Under the pieces are notes generated by a model. It was not told where the DNA came from, did not search any database, and worked only from the letters and a program-made list of their open reading frames with translations. The translations under genes were made by a program, and so were the position numbers. Below, one piece after another: positions 33,725-42,239 of a stretch of 64,000 nucleotides of DNA. Each line of letters opens with the position of its first letter. Within the stretch, counting starts at the first letter, position 1. This stretch comes from Actinomadura pelletieri DSM 43383 (GTDB taxonomy: Bacteria; Actinomycetota; Actinomycetes; Streptosporangiales; Streptosporangiaceae). The DNA lies in the NCBI RefSeq assembly GCF_003634705.1, contig NZ_RBWU01000006.1, forward strand, positions 372,001 through 436,000, written 5' to 3'.

Positions 33725-35365
33725 TCACGCAGGTCGCGCCGCATCCTCCGCCGCGGGTGATTGAGGCGCCAACGCCCCGACCGTGCGCGGAAGGTCGCGG
33801 GTGAAGGCCAGCGAACCCAGCACCAGCAGCGCGGTGGCGACCAATCCCGCCTTCAGCGACAGGATCTGCGCCTCCCCGTAGTCGTCGACGAGCGCGTCGG
33901 TCGTGGCCTCATCGAGGCCCGCCTTCCGCGCGGCCGCCCCGATCTGGTCGGTGGAGACGAAGTCGACGCCGGTGCCGGCGGCCACGCCGACCTGTTGGGC
34001 GACCTGGGCGCTGACACGATCGTCCTGCTTGACCTTCGACATGAACGCCCCGGTCAGCCCGGCCAGGACGATCGCACCGATGAGCGCGATACCGAGCGAG
34101 GACCCGAGCTGCTGGCCGGTGTACTGCAGGCCGCCCGCCTCCGCCCGGCCGGACGAACCGACGGAGGACTGCACCAGATTCCCGAGCTGGGAGACCATCA
34201 ACCCCATGCCGGTGCCGAGCACACCCATCGAGACCGCGAACGCGCCGCCCGCCAGGTCCGGCCGGACGGTCGCCATCAGCGCCAGAATCGCTCCGCCGGT
34301 GAGCACCAGCCCGGTACGGACGATCGTCCGCACCGAGTACCGGGTCGACAGCCGGGAACCGGCCGCCGCGGCGACGAACATCATGATGGAGACGGGCAGC
34401 ATCCTGACGCCGGTGTCCAACGCGTTCATGCCGAGAACGAGTTGCAGGTACAGCGGCATGACGAAGAAGACGCCCATGAGGATGAGGTTCTGGGACAGCA
34501 GGCCGATCAGACCGGCCCGAAGCGGCGGAGACTTCAGCAGGTCGAGATGCAGCAGGGGATCCCCGGCGCCACGCTCGCGGTGCCGCTGCCAGGCCGCGAA
34601 GCCCCACAGGAGCGCGCCGCCGAGCGCGATGACGAAGAGCGTCGGCGAAAGGCCGAACGGCTCCACCGGGGCGTCCTTCGGCCGGATCCACCCCCATGAG
34701 CTCGACTGGAGGGTGCCGAGCACGATCGTTCCGATTCCACAGGCCGACAGCACCGTGCCCACGAGGTCGAGGCGGGGCGCCTGACGGTCGCGGGCGGACT
34801 CCGTCAGCAGCCGCGACATCACGAGGACGAACGCGACCAGAACCACCTCACCGACGAAGATCACCCGCCAGGTCAGCTCGGTCGTCGCCCAGCCGCCGAG
34901 AATCGGGCCCACCGCTATCCCGGCGCCCGCGACCCCGCCGATCACGGCGTAGGCGGCCGCGCGCTCCCGTCCGGTGAAGTTGTCGGCGACCAGAGCGACC
35001 AGCGCGGGCAGGACCATCGCGGCACCGACGCCCTCCAGCACCGACCAGCCGAGCGCGAGCACGGCCAGGGTCGGCGCCGCCGCGGTCAGCGCCGAGCCAC
35101 AGGCATAGACGACCAGTCCGGTGACAAAGGCGCGGCGCCGCCCGATGATGTCGCCGATCTTGGCTCCGGTCAGCATGAACATCGCCATGACCAGGCAGTA
35201 AAGGGTGATGACCGCCTGGATCGCGGAGACCGTCGTGTCGAAGTCGTCCACCAAGGTGCTGATCGAGACGTTCATCACCGACTGGTCGAGGACCATGACG
35301 AACTGGGCGGTCGCCAGTGCGATCAGCGGCCCTCGTCCTCCCACCGTCCCGGTTCGATGCGCCAT
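33725..35365 (-). CDS. MFS drug exporter, DHA2 (14-TMS) family
   Basis: A 546-residue major-facilitator antiporter of the EmrB/QacA type, expected to export drugs or metabolites with the proton gradient. The ATG at 35365 gives MAHRTG then ATAQFVMVLDQSVMNVSIST, the first membrane helix with the family's D-x-S-V-x-N-V motif; GAKIGDIIGRRRAF is motif A, and GAGIAVGPILGGW is motif C. About 14 hydrophobic segments are visible. A longer frame upstream to 35569 overlaps the next gene and lacks a ribosome site. It is divergent from the SHOCT-type gene, with no regulator beside it. Confidence 0.88.
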   Translation of the reverse strand: MAHRTGTVGGRGPLIALATAQFVMVLDQSVMNVSISTLVDDFDTTVSAIQAVITLYCLVMAMFMLTGAKIGDIIGRRRAFVTGLVVYACGSALTAAAPTLAVLALGWSVLEGVGAAMVLPALVALVADNFTGRERAAAYAVIGGVAGAGIAVGPILGGWATTELTWRVIFVGEVVLVAFVLVMSRLLTESARDRQAPRLDLVGTVLSACGIGTIVLGTLQSSSWGWIRPKDAPVEPFGLSPTLFVIALGGALLWGFAAWQRHRERGAGDPLLHLDLLKSPPLRAGLIGLLSQNLILMGVFFVMPLYLQLVLGMNALDTGVRMLPVSIMMFVAAAAGSRLSTRYSVRTIVRTGLVLTGGAILALMATVRPDLAGGAFAVSMGVLGTGMGLMVSQLGNLVQSSVGSSGRAEAGGLQYTGQQLGSSLGIALIGAIVLAGLTGAFMSKVKQDDRVSAQVAQQVGVAAGTGVDFVSTDQIGAAARKAGLDEATTDALVDDYGEAQILSLKAGLVATALLVLGSLAFTRDLPRTVGALAPQSPAAEDAARPA

Positions 35366-35546
35366 GCCCCCCACCACCCTCCGTATTCGGCTGACCTTCC
35401 CGGTGAGCGGTCCGTCATGCGGCCGCCCCGCGCCCGAGGGGCGGCCGTGGCTTCGAGAGCCACCCGCCGCGGGTGATGTAGAGGCAGGACGGCTGTAAGG
35501 AGCATGGTCCGCATCGGAGGCGAACGCCCACGACTGGAGGACCACC

Positions 35547-35960
35547 ATGAACGACTTCGCCGGACCCATCGCCGCGACGGACTACCCTCTGCTGAACGTT
35601 TTCTGGACCATGCTCTGGTTCTTCCTGTGGGTCCTGTTCCTGATGCTGATTTTCAGGATCATCGCCGATATCTTCCGCGATGACCGATTGAGCGGTTGGG
35701 GAAAGGCGGGGTGGTCGATCTTTGTGATCGTGCTGCCATTCCTCGGCGCCTTCGTCTACCTGATCGCCCGCGGCCGGGGCATGGGCGAACGCGACCTACA
35801 GGCGATTAATAAGCGTGACGAGCAGTTCCGCAGCTATGTCCGCGAGACCGCCGGAACCCCGACGAGCGCCGACGAACTGGCCAAGCTCGCGCAGCTCAGA
35901 GACCACGGCGACATCAGCGAGGCGGAGTACCAACAGGCGAAGACCAAGGTCCTCGCCTGA
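35547..35960 (+). CDS. SHOCT/PLDc_N-type small membrane protein
   Basis: A 137-residue protein with two membrane segments (VFWTMLWFFLWVLFLMLIF near residue 20 and WSIFVIVLPFLGAFVYLIA near 57), the phospholipase-D N-terminal-like arrangement, and a C-terminal SHOCT motif LAQLRDHGDISEAEYQQAK. SHOCT ends often help oligomerisation. GGAGGACCACC precedes the ATG. Function unknown; common in actinomycetes near stress genes. Confidence 0.85.
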   Translation: MNDFAGPIAATDYPLLNVFWTMLWFFLWVLFLMLIFRIIADIFRDDRLSGWGKAGWSIFVIVLPFLGAFVYLIARGRGMGERDLQAINKRDEQFRSYVRETAGTPTSADELAKLAQLRDHGDISEAEYQQAKTKVLA

Positions 35961-36452
35961 CCTCACGGCCCACCGCGGGTAGGCCCACCACCCAGGCCCC
36001 GGCACCGCGACAGCGCCCGAGCGAATCCGAGGCGCGGCGACGGTTCCGGGGCTACGGTGCGCCCGCCTGGCAACCGGCGGCCGTGCTCGGAGCGGCGAGG
36101 ACGTAGGGCTGTGCCCGTCCGTACGCGGAGATCGTCGCGGCCCGCCCCTCACGGACCGGTTCCACGTCCTGCCGCCCCTCTGGAGCCGGGGCTCCGGTAG
36201 GTCCGCCCACCCGTGACTCCTCGCGTCGTGACCCTTCGGCCGTGGAGATGACTCGGTCGGCCAGGAGTGTGCGCACTCGGACGGCGGTTCGGCGTGAAAC
36301 AGGGTTGTTCATATGGAATGGGCTCCGGGACGCGCCCTCCTGACCGCGTACGCGCGGACCCGGACGCGCCTGAAATGCTCTTCCGTGAGCCGGACACTCC
36401 CTGACCGTCGGGCACGCGGCGTCCCTGCGGGCGCCCGCCGAGAGGAGATGGT
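35961..36452. other. 492-bp stretch without a convincing gene
   Basis: A minus-strand open frame of 86 codons (36052-36312) is present, but it has no ribosome site, no recognisable domain and a mixed Arg/Gly/Ala composition; I do not call it. No hairpin or palindrome of note is seen. The end probably carries the sigma-factor promoter. Confidence 0.5.
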
Positions 36453-37043
36453 TTGGGGAACGAACGCTCGGCCCGGTTCGAGAAGCTCTACGAAGCTCAC
36501 CTCGGACACGTCACGGGCTACGTGCGGCGGCGCACCGGCGATGCCGATGACGCGGCGGACGTGATAGCCGAGACCTTCCTGGTCGCCTGGCGTCGCCTCG
36601 ACGACGTACCACCTGGCGAAGAGGCGCGCTTCTACCTGTACGGCGTCGCGCGGCGGACGCTTGCGAACCTGCACCGCGGGCAGCGACGACACCGGGACCT
36701 GACCGACAGGATCGGCCGGAACCTCGCCCGGGACCTGGCGGCGACGCCGCTCCCCGAGCCGATCCGTCCCGAGCTCGGGGCGGCCTTCCGCGCGCTGCCG
36801 GAAAGGGACCGGGAACTGCTCGGTCTGACGTCCTGGGAGGGGCTCGACAACGGCCAGATCGCCACCGTGCTCGGCGTGAGCCGCAACGCGGTCCGGATCA
36901 GGCTCCATCGGGCCCGCCGCCGGTTCGCCCGCGAGCTGGAACGCCGCGGGGCCGGCCACATGATCGCCGGGTCGACCACCGAACACTCCGATCGTCTCGC
37001 ACCGGACGCCCGGGTGCCGTCCAGAAGGGTAGGGTCCGCATGA
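36453..37043 (+). CDS. ECF-type RNA polymerase sigma factor
   Basis: A 196-residue extracytoplasmic-function sigma factor. Region 2 is visible as FEKLYEAHLGHVTGYVRRRT through ADVIAETFLVAWRRL (promoter -10 binding), and region 4 as LPERDRELLGLTSWEGLDN and IATVLGVSRNAVRIRLHRAR (-35 binding). TTG 36453 is chosen because AGAGGAG lies five bases upstream and the nearby ATG is out of frame. Its stop overlaps the ATG of the next gene (ATGA), whose product is probably its membrane-bound partner. Confidence 0.88.
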   Translation: MGNERSARFEKLYEAHLGHVTGYVRRRTGDADDAADVIAETFLVAWRRLDDVPPGEEARFYLYGVARRTLANLHRGQRRHRDLTDRIGRNLARDLAATPLPEPIRPELGAAFRALPERDRELLGLTSWEGLDNGQIATVLGVSRNAVRIRLHRARRRFARELERRGAGHMIAGSTTEHSDRLAPDARVPSRRVGSA

Positions 37044-37981
37044 CCACCGAACTCGACTCCCTGATCCGTTCCGTGGCGCCGCTCTCGGACGCCGAGGCCC
37101 TGCGGCCGGTGCCCGTGGACACACGGCGGGAACTCCTCGAACAGATCACCGCCGCGGACACCGGTGACGCCACCGCGGCCCGGTCGCCGCGCGCCCGCCG
37201 CCGCTGGACGATCGGCCTGCCCGTCGCCGCGGCGGCCGCCTGCGCCGTCGCCGTGACGGCCCTGCTCGTGCAGCCCACCGAGAACGCCACGCGACCGCAT
37301 CCCGGACCGTCCACGAGCGTCCGGTCCGGCACCTTCGACCCACGGCCGGTCGCGGCGCTGAGCTTCGTCAAGCGCAAGGACCACATCGAGGTCCGGATCA
37401 AGGACCCGCTCGCCGATCCGCGCCGCTACGAGCAGGAGTTCGCCGCCCATGGCATGAAGATCACGCTGAGCACGGTACCGGCCTCGCCGAGCGCGGTCGG
37501 CACGATCGTCGCCCAGGACGGCGACGACGGCCCGGACACGAGAAGGATCGAAACGATCGAGGAGGGCCGTTGTGTGACCGGTGGCGGCGGCGACGGGAAG
37601 TGCCTTCGGGGACTGCGCATCCCGATCGGCTACCGCAACACCACCGGGATCACGTTCGGCCGCGAGGCCCGTCCCGGCGAGCAGTACAGCAGCACGAACA
37701 GCGCGTTCGCGCCCGGCGAGGTCCTGCACTGCTTCGACGTCAGGGGACTCACGGTCGAGGAGGCGGACCGGCGGCTCAAGCAGCGCGAGGTGACCGCCAC
37801 GATGTTCCACTGGGAAACGAGCAACTACGGCTACACCGTGGCACGCGACAAACTCCCCGGCAACTGGTACGTCACCGACGCCGATCCATGGGCCCCGGGG
37901 CAGGTCATGCTGTCCATTCAGAAGGACCGGCCGGTCATCAAGAACAGCCCGTACTGGCAGGCCCTCTTCAAGGGCTGCTGA
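37040..37981 (+). CDS. CU044_5270-type membrane-anchored protein (sigma-factor partner)
   Basis: A 313-residue protein with a cytosolic N-terminus (1-54), one membrane helix (IGLPVAAAAACAVAVTALLV, residues 56-75) and an extracytoplasmic domain. This layout and the preceding ECF sigma gene, with which it overlaps by four bases, match the CU044_5270 family usually encoded with such sigma factors and suspected of anti-sigma or sensing function. The outer domain has four Cys residues (two near 185-195, one near 230, one at the end), possibly disulfides. Ends at a strong hairpin. Confidence 0.75.
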   Translation: MTTELDSLIRSVAPLSDAEALRPVPVDTRRELLEQITAADTGDATAARSPRARRRWTIGLPVAAAAACAVAVTALLVQPTENATRPHPGPSTSVRSGTFDPRPVAALSFVKRKDHIEVRIKDPLADPRRYEQEFAAHGMKITLSTVPASPSAVGTIVAQDGDDGPDTRRIETIEEGRCVTGGGGDGKCLRGLRIPIGYRNTTGITFGREARPGEQYSSTNSAFAPGEVLHCFDVRGLTVEEADRRLKQREVTATMFHWETSNYGYTVARDKLPGNWYVTDADPWAPGQVMLSIQKDRPVIKNSPYWQALFKGC

Positions 37982-37986
37982 CGCCA

Positions 37987-38047
37987 CAGAACGACAAGGC
38001 CAACTGCCCCGTCCTTTAAGGGGCGAGCAGTTGGCCTTGTCGTTCTG
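37987..38047 (+). terminator. long hairpin after sigma operon
   Basis: Twenty-base perfect stem beginning CAGAACGACAAGGCC (37987) and ending GGCCTTGTCGTTCTG (38047), with an inner CCCC/GGGG pair around a TTTAA loop. Unusually long for a terminator. Confidence 0.85.
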
Positions 38048-38338
38048 AGGTTATTCCTCAACCACATCAGGACCCATCGCTTGTGTTCATGTGGCGACTG
38101 GAGCAGACTCTGACAACCGCGTCCGCTGTTGGTGAAGGGCTATGTGAAGTCGGCGTGTGGCCCGTGTTCCACCACCGAGTGAGGTAACTCGAACCAGTCT
38201 GGGGCGGCAGCTCGTCAACTCTGACCTGCGAGCGGTACGGGACGACGCGCCACTGCGCGGCCGAGATCCGGGGGAGAGCGACCCGGACTCTGTGGCGAAG
38301 TACGCGTGACCGCGTCCGCAGCCCAAGGAGACACACGC
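38048..38338. other. 291-bp spacer without a gene
   Basis: No supported open frame, repeat or island palindrome is seen. It presumably holds the promoter of the FkbM gene. Confidence 0.5.
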
Positions 38339-39325
38339 ATGACAGATCTGAGGACCTCGGTTCTGAACTGGGCGATAAAGCGGTTCGGCCCGTTCATCAG
38401 ACGCCATCCGCGGTTGCGCGCACCGGCCCGCCGCGTCCACCGGCTGATACGGCCCGCACCGCCCGCACGGCCGGTGAAGCGACTCGCACTCCCGCTACCA
38501 CCGGACGACGACGGGACGGGTCCGGCCACGATCATCGTGCCGCCGACCAAGGGCCACTCGCTCCTCAAGCTGCTGCTCCGTGACGGAATCGGAGGTTACG
38601 AGCCCGATACCGCCGCCTGCTTCCTCGCCGCCCTCCGGCACGCGCCCGCCGGTGCCGCGCTGGACGTCGGAGCCAACATAGGCCTGTACTCCGTCCTGGC
38701 CGGCTGCCGATCCGACCGCCCGGTGTACGGTTTCGAGCCGACCCCCGCCCTCGCCGACCTGATGCGACGGATGGCCGCCACCAACGACCTCCGGTTCCAT
38801 ACCGAGCAGCTCGCCCTGGGCGACGCCAACGGAACCGCGACCCTCTATCTGTCCAACAAGACGGACTTGTCCAACTCCCTCGCCGCGGGATTCCGCACGC
38901 CCATCGGACAGCTCGACGTGCCGGTCGAGACCCTCGACCACTGGTGCGCGCGGCGAACCACGATCCCCGGGCTGATCAAAATCGACACCGAGACCACGGA
39001 GCCCGCTGTGATCAGGGGCGCCCTCCAGACGATCCGCAGGCACCGACCATGGATCTTCTGCGAGATCCTCCCCAACCGCAGAGTGGAGGAGCCCGTCATG
39101 GAACTGCTACGCGATCTCGACTACCCCTGCTGGTACCACATCGCGGGCGACCCTCCGTACGAGCCGCGGGAGAAGATCGTCGGCGACGACACCTACGAGT
39201 ACATGATGTGGCTCTTCACACCGGAGCCCGTCGCCCCGGAAGTCTGGCGACTCACCTCCGCCTGGCGGACGAGCCTCGCACGAACCCGCGTCCCACCCGC
39301 CGATCCGTCCACTGCTCCGACGTGA
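38339..39325 (+). CDS. FkbM-family SAM-dependent methyltransferase
   Basis: A 328-residue methyltransferase. The SAM site is ALDVGANIGLYSVLAG (about residue 110), followed by the acidic VYGFEPTPALADLMRR, and the FkbM signature LIKIDTETTEPAVIRGA near residue 210. FkbM enzymes O-methylate sugars or macrolide hydroxyls. AAGGAGACACACGC precedes the ATG at 38339. No glycosyltransferases or polyketide genes are nearby, so the substrate is unknown. A second, unrelated methyltransferase gene follows 16 bases after the stop. Confidence 0.85.
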   Translation: MTDLRTSVLNWAIKRFGPFIRRHPRLRAPARRVHRLIRPAPPARPVKRLALPLPPDDDGTGPATIIVPPTKGHSLLKLLLRDGIGGYEPDTAACFLAALRHAPAGAALDVGANIGLYSVLAGCRSDRPVYGFEPTPALADLMRRMAATNDLRFHTEQLALGDANGTATLYLSNKTDLSNSLAAGFRTPIGQLDVPVETLDHWCARRTTIPGLIKIDTETTEPAVIRGALQTIRRHRPWIFCEILPNRRVEEPVMELLRDLDYPCWYHIAGDPPYEPREKIVGDDTYEYMMWLFTPEPVAPEVWRLTSAWRTSLARTRVPPADPSTAPT

Positions 39326-39341
39326 ACGACAGAATGGTTCG

Positions 39342-40154
39342 ATGGCGAACCGTTCGCGACGTGACCTCGGCCGCGTGTTCAACGAGGTGGCGGAGCTCTA
39401 CGACCGGGTCCGGCCGAGTTATCCCGACGAGATGTTCTCTGACCTTGTCTCCATCACGGGCATGAGCGAACGGTCGTCGGTACTTGAGGTGGGTTGCGGT
39501 ACCGGTCAGGCGACGCGCTCGCTGGCAGCGCTCCGATGCGCGGTGACCGCGATCGAGCCGGGCGCGGAGATGGCCGCACTCGCTCGCCAACGACTCGCGA
39601 CCTTCGGCAATGTCGAAGTGGAGAAGTCGACATTCGAGAAGTGGAACGACCACGGCAGACGATTCGACGTCCTCGTGGCCGCGTCGGCGTGGCGCTGGGT
39701 GGACCCGTCGATCGGCTGGCGGCGAGCCCACGACGTGCTCAACCCCGGAGGTTGGATGGCGCTGCTCGGCAATGTCGTCGTCCGCCGACCGGAAGAGCCG
39801 GAGGTGTACGCCGAGACCGCTGATCTCCATGAGCGGTTCTCCCCGGAAAACCCCGACTGGGGCGATCCGCCACTCGAAGAGGACGTGCGCGCCACCGATG
39901 GCGGTTGGGGGCAGGTCGAGGATCCCGGCGGACTGTTCGGCCCAACGATCGTCCGCTGGTACCCGACCGTTCAGTGGTTCAACGGGGACGACTTCGCCGA
40001 TCTCCTTCGCTCGACGTCGCCGTACCGAAGACTCGCCCGCGACATCCGTGAGCCCCTGCTGGACGCCATCGCCGAACGCATCCGCACGCGCATGGACGAC
40101 CGAGCATCCCGCCGTTACCTGAGCGTCCTCCGCATTGGCAGGCGCACTGAGTGA
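39342..40154 (+). CDS. class I SAM-dependent methyltransferase
   Basis: A 270-residue Rossmann-fold methyltransferase of the UbiE/Methyltransf_11/25 type. It opens FNEVAELYDRVRPSYPDEMF, with SAM motif I VLEVGCGTGQATRSLA, motif II AIEPGAEMAALAR, and ASAWRWVDPSIGWRRAHDVL plus a proline-glycine-rich LNPGGWMALLG. The Y-D-x-x-R-P-x-Y-P opening is common in small-molecule methyltransferases. No clear ribosome site precedes the ATG. Substrate unknown. Confidence 0.85.
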   Translation: MANRSRRDLGRVFNEVAELYDRVRPSYPDEMFSDLVSITGMSERSSVLEVGCGTGQATRSLAALRCAVTAIEPGAEMAALARQRLATFGNVEVEKSTFEKWNDHGRRFDVLVAASAWRWVDPSIGWRRAHDVLNPGGWMALLGNVVVRRPEEPEVYAETADLHERFSPENPDWGDPPLEEDVRATDGGWGQVEDPGGLFGPTIVRWYPTVQWFNGDDFADLLRSTSPYRRLARDIREPLLDAIAERIRTRMDDRASRRYLSVLRIGRRTE

Positions 40155-40328
40155 GGCGTTGAGAACCGCTAGGTACAGCTGGGGCCGAGCCATGGTTCAC
40201 CTGGCTGCGCATGACGTGCTCTCAAACAGGCACGGGTAGCGAACGCTACGGCAGCCGGCACCAGCGAGCGCGAGCCGCCTGGGGGAGCAGGCCCGTGGCG
40301 CCGCCACGCGCCACGGACCCTCAGCTCG

Positions 40329-41345
40329 TCAGGACGGCTTGACGATGCCGAGGCCGTCGGCGCCGACCTTGATGGAGAACTCGTCCAGGTTCCCCTCGGC
40401 GATCGGCTGGAGGTGGCCGTCCAGGTCGCGGACGGGACTGGCCTCCTTGTACCAGGATTCGATCACCGCGTTGCCCCAGAAGTCGCGGCGGCGGTCGTCG
40501 TGCACGTTCCACCGGTACGTCTCGTAGTCGGGGTCGCCGGTGAAGTAGTCGGACGTGTAGACCTCCACCCGATGCCCGTCGGGGTCGCGAAGGTAGACGT
40601 AGAAGGCGTTGGAGACGCCGTGCCGTCCGGGCCCTCGTTCGATGTGGTGCTCCTTGCCCAGCGCCCCGAAGATGTCGGCGGTCCGCAGCACCTGGTGGGA
40701 CTCGTGCGTCGCCATCCCGATGTGGTGCAGGTACGGGCCGGGGCCATGGGTCAGCGCGACGTCGTGGACGGTCGGCTTGCGGAACATCCAGGCGGCGTAC
40801 AGTTCACGCTCGCCGTCCCCCTCGATGGTCTCCGAGCAGCCGAACCCGAGCGACTTGTAGTACTCGTAGGCCGCCGGGATGTCGGGCGTGCAGATGTTGT
40901 AGTGGTCCAGCCGCGCGATCTGGGCGCCGCGGTGCAGGTCGTAGCGCTGGATGAGGCGCTCGCCGCGGGCGATGTCATGGAAGAACTCCACGGGGATGCC
41001 GAGCGGGTCGACGACGCGGACGGCGTCGCCGACTCCGCGCGTTCCGGTCCCGGCCGGGACGCGGCGGACGGGACGGTCGAGTTCGGTGAAGAACCGTTCG
41101 GCCCGGTCGACGTCCTCCGGGGTGCGGACCCGGTAGGCGATGTGGTCGAGCGCCGCCACGGGTGCGGTGCGCAGCACGATGGAGTGGTGGGTCAGCTCGT
41201 CGGAGCCGCGCAGGTAGAGCGAGACCTCGTCCTCGTACTGGACGTGCATGCCGAGCATGTCGACCCAGAACCACCGGGACGCCGCCAGGTCGGTGACGGT
41301 GAGCTGCACGTAGGCGGAGCGGATGACATCGGGGGCGGTACTCAT
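40329..41345 (-). CDS. homoprotocatechuate 2,3-dioxygenase-like extradiol dioxygenase
   Basis: A 338-residue two-domain vicinal-oxygen-chelate enzyme close to 3,4-dihydroxyphenylacetate 2,3-dioxygenase of Gram-positive bacteria, which opens the ring with O2 beside the hydroxyls. Metal ligands are His148 (LDHYNICTPD), His207 (YLHHIGMAT) and Glu261 (HRVEVYTSDYF); Asn150 and His194 match second-sphere residues I recall from the Brevibacterium enzyme (Asn157, His200). AGGAGGAATC precedes the ATG. No other gene of the homoprotocatechuate path is in the window. A perfect copy of the hypoxia-island palindrome lies 89 bases upstream, odd for an O2-consuming enzyme. Confidence 0.88.
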   Translation of the reverse strand: MSTAPDVIRSAYVQLTVTDLAASRWFWVDMLGMHVQYEDEVSLYLRGSDELTHHSIVLRTAPVAALDHIAYRVRTPEDVDRAERFFTELDRPVRRVPAGTGTRGVGDAVRVVDPLGIPVEFFHDIARGERLIQRYDLHRGAQIARLDHYNICTPDIPAAYEYYKSLGFGCSETIEGDGERELYAAWMFRKPTVHDVALTHGPGPYLHHIGMATHESHQVLRTADIFGALGKEHHIERGPGRHGVSNAFYVYLRDPDGHRVEVYTSDYFTGDPDYETYRWNVHDDRRRDFWGNAVIESWYKEASPVRDLDGHLQPIAEGNLDEFSIKVGADGLGIVKPS

Positions 41346-41433
41346 GATTCCTCCTGAACACCGAGACGAGAGGCGTCCGCCCGGTCACGGAGCGCTGTAC
41401 GACGATGGTCACGCCCGCCGACCCACAAAAAGT

Positions 41434-41449
41434 AGGGACCTTCGTCCCT
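41434..41449 (-). promoter_or_regulatory. perfect DevR-like palindrome before ring-cleaving dioxygenase
   Basis: AGGGACCTTCGTCCCT, the best copy in the window, 89 bases upstream of the ATG at 41345 and 164 before the divergent ABC gene. Confidence 0.65.
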
Positions 41450-41597
41450 CCACCCAGATCCTTTGGTCCCAAACGACATGCATATGGCCAGGTAGGCGGG
41501 TTGACCGCGGTCCAGCGGTCGGCAGAGCCCCCCCGGGCCGATCCCGTGTTGCTAGCGTGTCGCCGATGAATGCCGACCCGGCGACGAGGTCACTCCC

Positions 41598-42239
41598 ATG
41601 AGCACACCGGCCGCCCCGGACCTCTTACGCGTCTCGAACCTCCACAAGTCCTATTTCGACATACCCGTTCTGAAAGACGTCGGTTTCACGCTCCGGGCCG
41701 GTGAGGCGGCGGCCGTCGTCGGCCCCAACGGTTCGGGAAAGACAACGCTGCTGAAGTGCGTCGCCGGAAGCGAGGAGCTTGACAAGGGCAGTGTCGAACT
41801 GGCCGGCAGACCACTCCGCGAGTCGGATCCGGCGGTTCGCTCCGCGATGGCCTGCCTGCTCGACGATGTCGACTATTTCCCCGATCTGTCGGTCGTCGAC
41901 CACCTGAGCCTGTACGCCTGGGCGCACGGTACGCCCGACCCGTCCAAGACGGTCCAATCCATATTGGACGAGCTCGAGTTGGCCGTGGCAGCCGACCAAC
42001 TTCCCGCCACCTTGTCCAGCGGACAGCGACACCGGCTCGGTCTCGCCTCCTGCCTTGTGCGCCCGCGCCGACTGCTGATCCTCGACGAACCGGAACAGCG
42101 CCTGGACGCCGAAGGACGGGCCTGGCTGGCAAACCGGATCAACAGCGAGAAGGCCGCCGGGGTGGGCGTCCTGTTCTCCTCCCACGATCGGGAGCTGATC
42201 GACGCGACGGCGGACCGGGCCATCAAGGTCGCACCGTGA
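41598..42239 (+). CDS. ABC transporter ATP-binding protein
   Basis: A 213-residue ABC ATPase: Walker A VVGPNGSGKTTLLKCVAG, signature LSSGQRHRLGLA, Walker B LLILDEPEQRLD and the switch His in LFSSHDREL. It lacks extra domains. Its stop overlaps the GTG of the DUF6297 permease (GTGA), so the two proteins form one transporter. The cargo is unknown; DUF6297 systems in actinomycetes are often linked to peptide or lantibiotic-type export. GAGG lies nine bases before the ATG. Confidence 0.92.
   Translation: MSTPAAPDLLRVSNLHKSYFDIPVLKDVGFTLRAGEAAAVVGPNGSGKTTLLKCVAGSEELDKGSVELAGRPLRESDPAVRSAMACLLDDVDYFPDLSVVDHLSLYAWAHGTPDPSKTVQSILDELELAVAADQLPATLSSGQRHRLGLASCLVRPRRLLILDEPEQRLDAEGRAWLANRINSEKAAGVGVLFSSHDRELIDATADRAIKVAP

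Noticed and set aside
36052..36312. Minus-strand 86-codon frame before the sigma factor
   Set aside because: No ribosome site, no domain, unbalanced composition; treated as spacer.
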